The notes under the pieces were generated by a model that saw only the letters and a list, made by a program, of their open reading frames with translations, did not search any database and was not told the origin of the DNA. DNA of 64,000 nt from Alloyangia pacifica. Lineage in GTDB: Bacteria > Pseudomonadota > Alphaproteobacteria > Rhodobacterales > Rhodobacteraceae. Both the position numbers and the translations under genes were made by a program. Below, piece after piece: positions 57,568-64,000 of the stretch. Numbering within the stretch: the stretch's first letter is position 1; each line of letters begins with the position of its first letter. Where the stretch lies: assembly GCF_020524285.1 (NCBI RefSeq), contig NZ_JAIVKX010000004.1:186001-250000 (forward strand). The letters are read 5' to 3'.

Positions 57568-59361
57568 TCAGTTGCGAACCAGCGTGACCTCCTCCTGTTC
57601 TGGCACATCGTAGTCCGGACGCAAGCCCAGAAGCGGCGCGATCCTGCCGATCATCTCGGCGGCCACCGGCACCGCGGTCCAACCGGCGGAGCGGCGCGGA
57701 CGGCTGCCCGAGGTCTCGACCGGCTCGTCGAGCGTCACCACCAGCGCGTACTTGGGATCATCCGCCGGGAAGACCGAGCTGAAGGTCGCGATCACCTTGT
57801 CCTTGTAGTAGCCGCCGCCGCGCTCCTTGGGCTTGTCGGCGGTGCCGGTCTTGCCGGCCACCTTGTAGCCCGGCACGTCACCGAAGCTGGCGGTGCCGTC
57901 GGTCACAACCAGCCGCAGCATGTGGGTGGCCTCGGCCGCGACCTGCTCGGACATCACCGTGGGGCCGTAGTGCGGGCCATCCTGCTTGAGCAGCGTCGGG
58001 CTGACCTTGTGGCCGCCGTTGGCGATCGCGGCATAACCCGCCGCCAGGTGCAGCGGCGAGGCCGACAAACCGTGACCGTAGGAGATGGTCACCGTGCTGA
58101 GGTCGGTCCAGCGCGACGGCAGCAAGGGTTTGCCGCCCGAGGCTTCGGTCAGCTCGACCCCCGTGGGATCGAAAAAGCCCATGGATTTCAGGAACTCCTG
58201 CTGGCGCTCCGGACCGATCGCCAGCGCGATCTTGCCGGTGCCGCGGTTGGAGCTGTGCTGGATGATGCCCTCGACGGTCTGCTTGCCGTAGTTGTGGCCC
58301 TCGAACTCGCCGATGCGGAAGCCGCTGACCTTCATCGGCGGCGAGGTGTCGATCACCGTGTCGGGCCGCACCAGCCCCAGATCGAGCGCCTGCGCGGCGG
58401 CAAAGATCTTGAAGGTCGAGCCCAGCTCGTAGACCCCCTGCACCGCGTGGTTGAACAGCGGGCTGTCCGAGGGGCGGCCGGAAACCGGCGGGTTCGGGCG
58501 GTCGTTCGGATCGAAATCGGGCAGCGAGACCATGGCGAGGATCTCGCCGGTGTGCACGTCGAGCAGCACCGAGGCCGCGCCCCGGGCGTTCATCAGCTTC
58601 ATGCCCGAGGACAGCACGCGCTCGGTGGCGGCCTGCACCGTCAGGTCGATGGACAGCTCCAGCGGCGCGCCGCCGCGGGCCGGATCGCGCAGCTCCTCGT
58701 CGAAGTAGCGCTCGATCCCCGCGGTGCCGATGACCTCGGCCGAGGCGACGCCTTCGCGCCCGAAGCTGGCGCCTCCAAGGATATGCGAGGCGAGCTTGCC
58801 GTTGGGATAGAGCCGCATCTCGCGCGGGCCGAACAGAAGCCCCGGCTCGCCGATGTCATGCACCGCCTGCATCTGCTCGGGGCTGATCTTCTTCTTGACC
58901 CACATGAACTTGCGCTTGGGGTTGGTGAAGTCCTTCACCAGCCGTTCGTGGTCGAGATCGGGGAAGATCTTCATCAGCTCGTCCGCCGCGCGCACCGGCT
59001 CGATCATCTGGTGCGGGTGGGCGTAGAGCGAGTGGGTCTCCATGTTGGTGGCGAGCACCCGGCCATGGCGGTCGACGATGTCGGCGCGCGAGGCGATGAT
59101 CGACGCGCCCGAGGCCGCGGCCCGGGGCTCCTCGGCCTGCGATTGCGCCAGCATGCCCATGCGCAGGCCGATCACGATGAAGGCGCAGAAGAACACGAGG
59201 CCGAGCACCAGCAGCCGGCCTTCGGCCCGGGTCCGGGCCTTGTCGCGCATCTGTTCGTGCCGGATACGGAGGTTTTCGCGTTCGATCGCATCCGGGTTTT
59301 CGCCGCGGCGTCGGGCGTCGAGGACGCGGGCCAGCGGGCGAAGCGGGATGCGGCCGTTCAT
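57568..59361 (-). CDS. ftsI: septal transpeptidase FtsI (PBP3)
   Basis: A 597-residue class B penicillin-binding protein that cross-links septal peptidoglycan. One membrane helix (RLLVLGLVFFCAFIVIGLRM) follows a basic cytoplasmic tail; the pedestal region leads to the transpeptidase motifs STFK in YELGSTFKIFA, SSNRG, and KTGTADKPKERGGG. The start at 59361 (MNGRIPLRPL) overlaps the ftsL stop by four bases; a longer frame to 59559 runs through ftsL and is rejected. Confidence 0.96.
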   Translation of the reverse strand: MNGRIPLRPLARVLDARRRGENPDAIERENLRIRHEQMRDKARTRAEGRLLVLGLVFFCAFIVIGLRMGMLAQSQAEEPRAAASGASIIASRADIVDRHGRVLATNMETHSLYAHPHQMIEPVRAADELMKIFPDLDHERLVKDFTNPKRKFMWVKKKISPEQMQAVHDIGEPGLLFGPREMRLYPNGKLASHILGGASFGREGVASAEVIGTAGIERYFDEELRDPARGGAPLELSIDLTVQAATERVLSSGMKLMNARGAASVLLDVHTGEILAMVSLPDFDPNDRPNPPVSGRPSDSPLFNHAVQGVYELGSTFKIFAAAQALDLGLVRPDTVIDTSPPMKVSGFRIGEFEGHNYGKQTVEGIIQHSSNRGTGKIALAIGPERQQEFLKSMGFFDPTGVELTEASGGKPLLPSRWTDLSTVTISYGHGLSASPLHLAAGYAAIANGGHKVSPTLLKQDGPHYGPTVMSEQVAAEATHMLRLVVTDGTASFGDVPGYKVAGKTGTADKPKERGGGYYKDKVIATFSSVFPADDPKYALVVTLDEPVETSGSRPRRSAGWTAVPVAAEMIGRIAPLLGLRPDYDVPEQEEVTLVRN

Positions 59362-59720
59362 TGCAGCGCCCCCGATTGCGCCTTGGCGCCGGCGCTTGTC
59401 ACGTCGACGAGATCGTTGAAGACCAGCGCGCGGTTGTCGGGGTAGTTCACCTGGTCGATGCGGCCGAACTGCTCGGGACGCATCGGCAGCAGGCCCAGCC
59501 GCTCGAAGTTCAGCTCGGCAAGGTCGCGCAGCCGGTCGGGGCGGTTGAGATAGGCCCATTCGGCGCGCAGGATCGCCAGGCGGGCGCGGGCATCGCCGAT
59601 GTCGCGCTGCAGCTCGCGCACGTGGTCGAGCGAGGCCTGGGTCTTGTAGTTCTCGTGGTAGGCCCAGAAGGCCAGCCCGATCACCGCCATGAAGGTGGTC
59701 ACGTAGAGAAGCGTTCGCAT
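59358..59720 (-). CDS. ftsL: cell division protein FtsL
   Basis: A 120-residue bitopic protein: [20 protein letters not shown] is the membrane helix, followed by a coiled coil (VRELQRDIGDARARLAILRA) and the LNRPDRLRDLAELNF region that contacts its divisome partners. It is coupled on both sides, sharing one base with rsmH and four with ftsI. Family length is about 110-130. Confidence 0.88.
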   Translation of the reverse strand: MRTLLYVTTFMAVIGLAFWAYHENYKTQASLDHVRELQRDIGDARARLAILRAEWAYLNRPDRLRDLAELNFERLGLLPMRPEQFGRIDQVNYPDNRALVFNDLVDVTSAGAKAQSGALQ

Positions 59721-60709
59721 CAGCTCTTTCCTCTCAGCTGGGGCATGGAAAGCACCCCCGACTCGATATCTCCGGCCTCGGCCGTGGTCCGCCGCCCGAC
59801 GCGCAGCCGGGCCGAGCGCGCGCGCGGGTTCCGCGCCAGTTCCTCGTCGTCCGGCCCCACCGCCTTGCGGGTGACCAGATCGAAGCGCGGCTGTTCGGTT
59901 TCGACCTGCGGCTCGTAGCGGCTGACCGAGGACAGCCGGCCCGAGCGCGCCTGCAGGAAGCGCTTGACCATGCGGTCCTCGACCGAATGGAAGGTCACCA
60001 CGGCCAGTAGCCCGCCGGGCTTCAGCGCCCGTTCGGCGGCCATCAGACCGCGCCACAGCGCGCCGTACTCATCGTTCACCGCGATGCGCAGCGCCTGGAA
60101 GGAGCGGGTCGCGGGGTGGGATTGGCCGGGCTTGGGACGCGGCAGGCAGGCCTCGACGATCGACGAGAGCCGCGCCGTGGTCTCGATCGGCTCCACCGCG
60201 CGTTCGCGCACGATGGCCTTGGCGATGCGCCGCGAAGCGCGCTCTTCGCCGAAGGTGTAGAGAACGTCCGCCAGCGTGGTCTCGTCGAGCCGCTTCACCA
60301 GGTCGGCGGCGGTCTCGCCCGACTGTTCCATGCGCATGTCGAGCGGGCCGTCCTTCTGGAAGGAAAAGCCGCGCTCCGCCCGGTCCAGCTGCATCGACGA
60401 CACGCCCAGATCGAGCACCACGCCGTCGACGTTCTGCGCGTGGGCGTCCATGTTGGCGAAATTGTCTTCGACCAGCTCGAGCCGCCCGCCGTATTCGCCG
60501 ATCCAGCTTGCCGCCATCTGGTGCGCCAGCGGGTCGCGGTCGATGCCGATCACCTTGTCGGCGCCCGCCTCGAGCAGTCCGCGCGAATAGCCCCCTGCCC
60601 CGAAGGTGCCGTCGATCCAGGTGCCGTGCACCGGGGCCACGGCCTCCAGCAGCGGCCGCAGCAAGACGGGAACATGCGGAGCGGCGTTGGGGTCCTTGGG
60701 CGCCGCCAT
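59720..60709 (-). CDS. rsmH: 16S rRNA (cytosine-1402 N4) methyltransferase RsmH
   Basis: A 329-residue SAM-dependent methyltransferase (formerly MraW). The SAM motif is [20 protein letters not shown] near residue 33, [20 protein letters not shown] is the family signature, and [20 protein letters not shown] is conserved near residue 240. It lies three bases after mraZ and shares a base with ftsL. Confidence 0.96.
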   Translation of the reverse strand: MAAPKDPNAAPHVPVLLRPLLEAVAPVHGTWIDGTFGAGGYSRGLLEAGADKVIGIDRDPLAHQMAASWIGEYGGRLELVEDNFANMDAHAQNVDGVVLDLGVSSMQLDRAERGFSFQKDGPLDMRMEQSGETAADLVKRLDETTLADVLYTFGEERASRRIAKAIVRERAVEPIETTARLSSIVEACLPRPKPGQSHPATRSFQALRIAVNDEYGALWRGLMAAERALKPGGLLAVVTFHSVEDRMVKRFLQARSGRLSSVSRYEPQVETEQPRFDLVTRKAVGPDDEELARNPRARSARLRVGRRTTAEAGDIESGVLSMPQLRGKS

Positions 60710-60712
60710 GGC

Positions 60713-61231
60713 TCAGGCCTCCTCGGTTTCGTCGTCTTCGTCGAGAAGCTCGAGCGGATCGAAGTCCGGCGGCATCTCGTCGAGGAATTCTTCGGTTCCG
60801 CCCAGTTCGATCTCCTCGAAGGTCTCGGGCTTCCAGATCTGGAAGGTGTCGACGTTGGAGGCGAAATAGGCCCAGTCTTCAAGGCCGATCTTATCACGCA
60901 GCTTGGCCGGAAGCACGATGCGCCCGGTTTCATCAACGCTGGTGGTGACGGATTGGGTCGAGAAGAGACGCTCCAGAAGGCGGCGCTTCTGCGAGCCGCG
61001 CTTCATCGCCGAGATGCGGTCCTCGACGGCCTCCATCTCCTCGATCGTGTAGCATTCGAGATATTTGCGGCGATGATCGCCGTAGACGATCACGAAATTC
61101 GGGTTAATGCCCTGGGTCCAGTCGGGATCACCAGCTTCGAGCACACGGCGAAAAGAGGCTGGGATCGACACCCGCCCCTTACTATCCACCTTGTTGCGGC
61201 TCTCGCCTCTGAACCTAAGCCTGCGGCCCAC
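60713..61231 (-). CDS. mraZ: dcw transcriptional regulator MraZ
   Basis: A 172-residue protein with two AbrB-like halves: FRGESRNKVDSKGRVSIPAS at the start and VDETGRIVLPAKLRDKIG near residue 95. The acidic C-terminal tail (PDFDPLELLDEDDETEEA) is extra. MraZ binds upstream of its own operon; candidate sites are described below. I take the GTG at 61231, with AGGGA five bases upstream, since the family begins just before FRGE; longer frames reach 61285. Confidence 0.93.
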   Translation of the reverse strand: MGRRLRFRGESRNKVDSKGRVSIPASFRRVLEAGDPDWTQGINPNFVIVYGDHRRKYLECYTIEEMEAVEDRISAMKRGSQKRRLLERLFSTQSVTTSVDETGRIVLPAKLRDKIGLEDWAYFASNVDTFQIWKPETFEEIELGGTEEFLDEMPPDFDPLELLDEDDETEEA

Positions 61232-61263
61232 TGTCCCTACTCTCACCCCGTTTGAACGAAATA

Positions 61264-61299
61264 CGGCGGGTTGATCTGCTGCCACCGATCAACCCGCCG
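61264..61299 (-). promoter_or_regulatory. 13-bp leader hairpin upstream of mraZ
   Basis: Perfect inverted repeat CGGCGGGTTGATC (61264-61276) and GATCAACCCGCCG (61287-61299), ten-base loop, 33 bases before the mraZ GTG. Only TATTTCGTT follows it on the mRNA strand, so terminator activity would be weak. A second stem CCCGT/ACGGG lies at 61306-61318. Confidence 0.7.
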
Positions 61300-61494
61300 C
61301 CTTGACCCGTGTTACGGGCTGGTCCAGCTACGCACGCCACCTGGGGGGATGTCTGCTCGCTCACGCGCTGGATTCTTCATGTCAACGAAGGGCGGGTGCC
61401 TGTATGAACCTGCTCGTTTTATATTTCTGGGATGTTCGCCGGGGTCGTTTGCTGCCCCTTATCCCGTCCCTTCGTCGTGATTAACGGTATGTCA

Positions 61495-61509
61495 TGGGAT
61501 TTCATGGGA
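61495..61509 (+). promoter_or_regulatory. TGGGA-N5-TGGGA, candidate MraZ site
   Basis: Two TGGGA boxes at 61495-61499 and 61505-61509, ten bases apart, matching the spacing of the known Escherichia coli MraZ boxes (TGGGN repeats with five-base spacers). The orientation is opposite to mraZ, and the pair lies 264 bases upstream of its start. Confidence 0.45.
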
Positions 61510-61812
61510 AGCAATAGAAATTTGAGGGAGAATCCCCCTGCATGTTGTTCCACAGACCCCTGTAGAACAACATATTGAGGCAGTTTTGCCCCTGAATCAC
61601 GAATATGTGGTAAGCGGGAACCCACCCATCACAAGATGTGGTAACGCTGCCGTGACAGAAAAAACTTCCACGAATTCCCAAAAAAATTTGTACGGCGGGC
61701 GGAATCGCGGGTCTGTGAGCATTTCTCACGCCAGCGAGATCGCATCAACCCTTGAATCGGAACAGGAATGCTTGCCGTGACGACCTGCGCCCGGAAGGCC
61801 ACGCCACTCCCG

Positions 61813-61871
61813 CCCATCCCCGTCCCACGAATTCCCATGCCGCCCATGAATTCCCATCCCATGGTTTCCCA
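61813..61871 (-). promoter_or_regulatory. seven-box TGGG array, candidate MraZ operator
   Basis: On the minus strand TGGG occurs seven times, with plus-strand CCCA starts at 61813, 61824, 61834, 61843, 61853, 61858 and 61868, mostly 9-11 bases apart. The boxes point the same way as mraZ but are about 580-640 bases upstream. They are also 145-200 bases upstream of the plus-strand VanZ-like gene. Confidence 0.45.
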
Positions 61872-62015
61872 CCGCGGCCGCGAGAGATGTCGTCCTGCCT
61901 GCAAGCGGCGCGACGGACCGCTTCACTGCCGCGCAGCCGGGCATTGACGTGAACGTGTAGCCGCGCCGCCGGCTCTGCGCTGGCTTTCGCACGCGCAGCA
62001 TGATCTCTGGTCTAA

Positions 62016-62378
62016 ATGGATCGCATTTCGCTTCTCACCCTCGCCCTCGTCCTCGGTCTCGCCACGCTGGTCACCGCGCTCACCGTGGGCCCGCGGCTGC
62101 CGCTCGCGGATGCCCTGATGAATGACAAGCTGCAGCACGCGCTCGGCTTCGGCGCGATCATCGCGCCCGCCGCCTTCCTGCGTCCGCGCTGGCTCTGGGT
62201 GCTCGCCCCGGCGGCGATCGCCTTCGGCGGGATGGTCGAGGTCGTCCAGGCCTATGTCGGGCGTGATGCGGAGCTGAGCGATTGGGCCGCCGATATCGTC
62301 GGTGTCATGGCTGCCTCGACGCTGGCGATCCTGCTGCGCGGCCAGTTGCACCGGCGCGGACTGCTGCGCGGCCTCTGA
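62016..62378 (+). CDS. VanZ-like membrane protein
   Basis: A 120-residue membrane protein with four hydrophobic helices. MNDKLQHALGFGAIIAPA and VGRDAELSDWAADIVGVMAA are the conserved VanZ-like blocks (the DKLxHxxGF and DxxDxxxNxxG patterns, the latter slightly altered). Function is not known for these stand-alone forms. It is divergent from mraZ and convergent with the glycosyltransferase gene. Confidence 0.82.
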   Translation: MDRISLLTLALVLGLATLVTALTVGPRLPLADALMNDKLQHALGFGAIIAPAAFLRPRWLWVLAPAAIAFGGMVEVVQAYVGRDAELSDWAADIVGVMAASTLAILLRGQLHRRGLLRGL

Positions 62379-62390
62379 TCCGGGGCTCCT

Positions 62391-63170
62391 TCAGCGCGCT
62401 GCCTCGAAGCCCTCGAACAAAGTGCAGTAGTGAGCGTAGGCCGCCGGATCGAGCCGCCAGAGATTGCGGTACTGAGGCATGAACCCCGCGCCGCCCCCGG
62501 CCTCCAGCGCGCGGATGTTCTCGGGCTTCGGCCCGTGGAAGTGCACGATGGAGACATCCCGACCGATGCCCCAGTAGGGCTTCCAGTTCATCCCGTGCGG
62601 CAGCCGCGCATGCCGCCAGCGGAAGACGCTGTTGTAGCTCACCTGGTCGTGCCCCGGCGGCGACCAGGGCTCGCGGAAGCGGCGCGCGACCGAGGCGGCG
62701 AAGGGCTCGGCCAGCGCCCGCAGCTTTGGCACGTTCATCACCAGCACCCCGCTGTTGAAATGCGGGTAGCGCCAGCGGTAGCGCTCGGGCGCGGCGGCGA
62801 GCGGCTTGCTCAGGCGCGGCGGTGTCGGGTGGGCGAGGAACATCACGTCGACATCGGTGTAGAGAACAAAGTCGTCCTCCTGCTCGAGCGCGGGAATGTC
62901 GAGGCGCAGCCAATGTCCCGAGAAGGTGTCATAGGCCTCGCCATAGGCGCGGCGCAGCAGCGGCTCGAGCGAGCTGCGGTGCCCGATGACCTCGACGCCA
63001 AGCGCGCGCAGCCGCGCCACATGCGCCTCGGAGGCGCCGTTATAGAGGCAGATCGGGCGCAGCCGGGTCTTCGCGAGACAGGAGGCCACGGCGACCCGCA
63101 CCTGCACCAACACCTGCTCGAAGCCCTTTTCGTTCAGGCAGAAATACCACTTGCGAAGTTCCGTCGTCAT
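62391..63170 (-). CDS. glycosyltransferase, family 8-like
   Basis: A 259-residue protein with a GT-A fold pattern: LRPICLYNGASEAHVARLRA in the first strand region, DDFVLYTDVDVMFLAHP with the metal-binding DxD, YPHFNSGVLVMNVPKLRALA and GHDQVSYNSVFRW, all as in family 8 retaining transferases. The late His in IVHFHGPKPEN fits the third metal ligand. Start taken at ATG 63170 (MTTELRKWYF); a GTG at 63191 is in frame. Sugar donor and acceptor unknown. Confidence 0.75.
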   Translation of the reverse strand: MTTELRKWYFCLNEKGFEQVLVQVRVAVASCLAKTRLRPICLYNGASEAHVARLRALGVEVIGHRSSLEPLLRRAYGEAYDTFSGHWLRLDIPALEQEDDFVLYTDVDVMFLAHPTPPRLSKPLAAAPERYRWRYPHFNSGVLVMNVPKLRALAEPFAASVARRFREPWSPPGHDQVSYNSVFRWRHARLPHGMNWKPYWGIGRDVSIVHFHGPKPENIRALEAGGGAGFMPQYRNLWRLDPAAYAHYCTLFEGFEAAR

Positions 63171-63371
63171 TCCGCCCACGCGTCCAGTCACCTAGGGCGC
63201 CGTTAAAGGCCATGCCCGGGCGGCCATCAACCCAATTCCCCGCAGATTCCCCGCAGCGCGCCAGGATTGCCCGCACATCCGGCAACCGCGCCACGCCGCC
63301 CTTCCGCCAAGGCGCCGCCGCCTTGACCCTGCCCCGCGCATGTCTGATACCTGCGCGCAAAGGACGAACCC

Positions 63372-64000
63372 ATGACCACTCCCCTGATCACCGACAGCCA
63401 CTGTCACCTCGACTTCCCCGATTTCGACGAAGAGCGCCCCGAGATCATCGCCCGCGCGCTCGAGGCCGGGGTGCATCGCATGGTCACCATCTGCACCCGC
63501 CTGCGCAACGAGCCGCAGGTGCGCGCCATCGCCGAGGCGAACGAGCCGGTGTTCTACGCCGCCGGCACCCACCCGATGAGCGCCGCCGAAGAGCCCCTGG
63601 CCTCGGTCGACGAGCTGGTGGCGCTGGCGCAGCACCCGAAGTTCGTCGGCATCGGCGAGACCGGGCTCGACTACCACTACACCGCCGAGAGCGCCGAGGT
63701 TCAGAAGGTCTCGCTGGGCATCCACATCGAGGCGGCGCAGGAAACCGGCCTGCCGCTGATCATCCATGCCCGCGCCGCCGATGACGACATGGCCCGCATC
63801 CTCTCCGAGGCCCACGCGCGCAAGCCCTACGCCTGCGTCATGCATTGCTTCAGCTCCTCGCCCGAGCTGGCGCGTGCGGCGCTGGACTGCGGCTTCTACA
63901 TGTCGATGTCCGGCATCGCCGCCTTCCCCAAGTCGAAGGACCTGCGCGAGATCTTCGCCGCCGCTCCGCTCGAGCGCATCCTGGTGGAAACTGACAGCCC
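63372..64000 (+). CDS. TatD family metal-dependent DNase, N-terminal part
   Basis: The gene runs off the window end; 209 of about 265 residues are present. MTTPLITDSHCHLDFPDF gives the first metal pair (HxH), GIGETGLDYHY the Glu/Asp region, PLIIHARAADDDM and CVMHCFSSSPE the later His residues, and ILVETDSP is just reached at the edge. It has a GGACGAACC ribosome region before the ATG. Such proteins are exonucleases or D-aminoacyl-tRNA hydrolase relatives acting in the cytoplasm. Confidence 0.92.
   Translation, partial: MTTPLITDSHCHLDFPDFDEERPEIIARALEAGVHRMVTICTRLRNEPQVRAIAEANEPVFYAAGTHPMSAAEEPLASVDELVALAQHPKFVGIGETGLDYHYTAESAEVQKVSLGIHIEAAQETGLPLIIHARAADDDMARILSEAHARKPYACVMHCFSSSPELARAALDCGFYMSMSGIAAFPKSKDLREIFAAAPLERILVETDS

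Larger units (their letters stand above)
61232..62015. promoter_or_regulatory. long gene-free leader and control region upstream of mraZ
   Basis: 784 bases without a supported gene, between mraZ (minus) and the VanZ-like gene (plus). It holds two leader hairpins near mraZ, a TTGACA hexamer on the minus strand at 61380-61385 without a clear -10 box, two TGGGA boxes at 61495 and 61505, an AT-rich tract at about 61500-61760 with an imperfect 32-base hairpin at 61542-61573, and seven CCCA boxes at 61813-61871. Short frames here are not convincing. Confidence 0.6.

Noticed and set aside
63212-63784. Arginine-rich plus-strand frame across the start of the TatD gene
   Set aside because: It is out of frame with the TatD motifs, which run unbroken from 63372 to the window end.

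Overview
The window is GC-rich alphaproteobacterial chromosome. The gene set and order suggest Rhodobacteraceae (Salipiger/roseobacter-like): a minCDE operon, a division and cell wall (dcw) cluster with a DUF2484 gene next to murB, the order ftsZ-lpxC-bamD-recN, and a DUF1127 gene followed by an array of anti-Shine-Dalgarno-loop small RNAs of the CcsR/cuckoo type. No phage, insertion sequence or CRISPR was seen. The assignment comes from sequence reading only.

Layout. 1-6.6 kb: end of a solute-binding protein, a tiny lipoprotein, then minus-strand amino-acid genes (M20 amidohydrolase, FAD oxidoreductase, acetylornithine deacetylase) and a YegD-like Hsp70. 6.8-8.8 kb: minC-minD-minE. 9-15 kb: a peptide ABC transporter, with a fused two-domain ATPase divergent from the binding protein and two permeases. 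15.4-17.9 kb: class A PBP (mrcA). 18.2-24.1 kb: a tight three-gene operon of a ThDP-dependent enzyme, a catalase-like/alpha-dioxygenase-like fusion of 947 aa, and a nitroreductase-like protein; this is the best candidate for an undescribed (oxylipin or fatty-acid alpha-oxidation) pathway. 24.2-28.6 kb: tRNA-Ser(UGA), SPOR lipoprotein, D,D-carboxypeptidase, tmk, holB. 28.7-34.1 kb: mrp/apbC, DUF1127 gene, twelve stem-loops forming six CcsR-like units ending in a terminator, then valS. 34.3-61.2 kb (all minus except one gene): recN, bamD, lpxC, ftsZ, ftsA, ftsQ, ddlB, murB, two small membrane proteins, murC, murG, ftsW, a glycine-rich protein, an HI0933 flavoprotein, a plus-strand unknown gene, murD, mraY, murF, murE, ftsI, ftsL, rsmH, mraZ; transcription runs from mraZ towards recN. 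61.2-62.0 kb: long gene-free leader with hairpins and repeated TGGG boxes resembling MraZ sites. 62-64 kb: VanZ-like protein, GT8-like glycosyltransferase, and the start of a TatD DNase cut by the window end.

How the genes work together. The dcw cluster makes lipid II (murB-G, mraY, ddlB), polymerises and cross-links it at the septum (ftsW, ftsI) and builds the divisome (ftsZ, ftsA, ftsQ, ftsL), with Min proteins placing the ring and PBP1A, the carboxypeptidase and the SPOR protein remodelling peptidoglycan. Five copies of a REP-like element sit at 3' ends of genes, four of them between convergent genes. Start codons given as GTG/TTG/ATG choices rest on ribosome-site spacing and family length, not on experiment.
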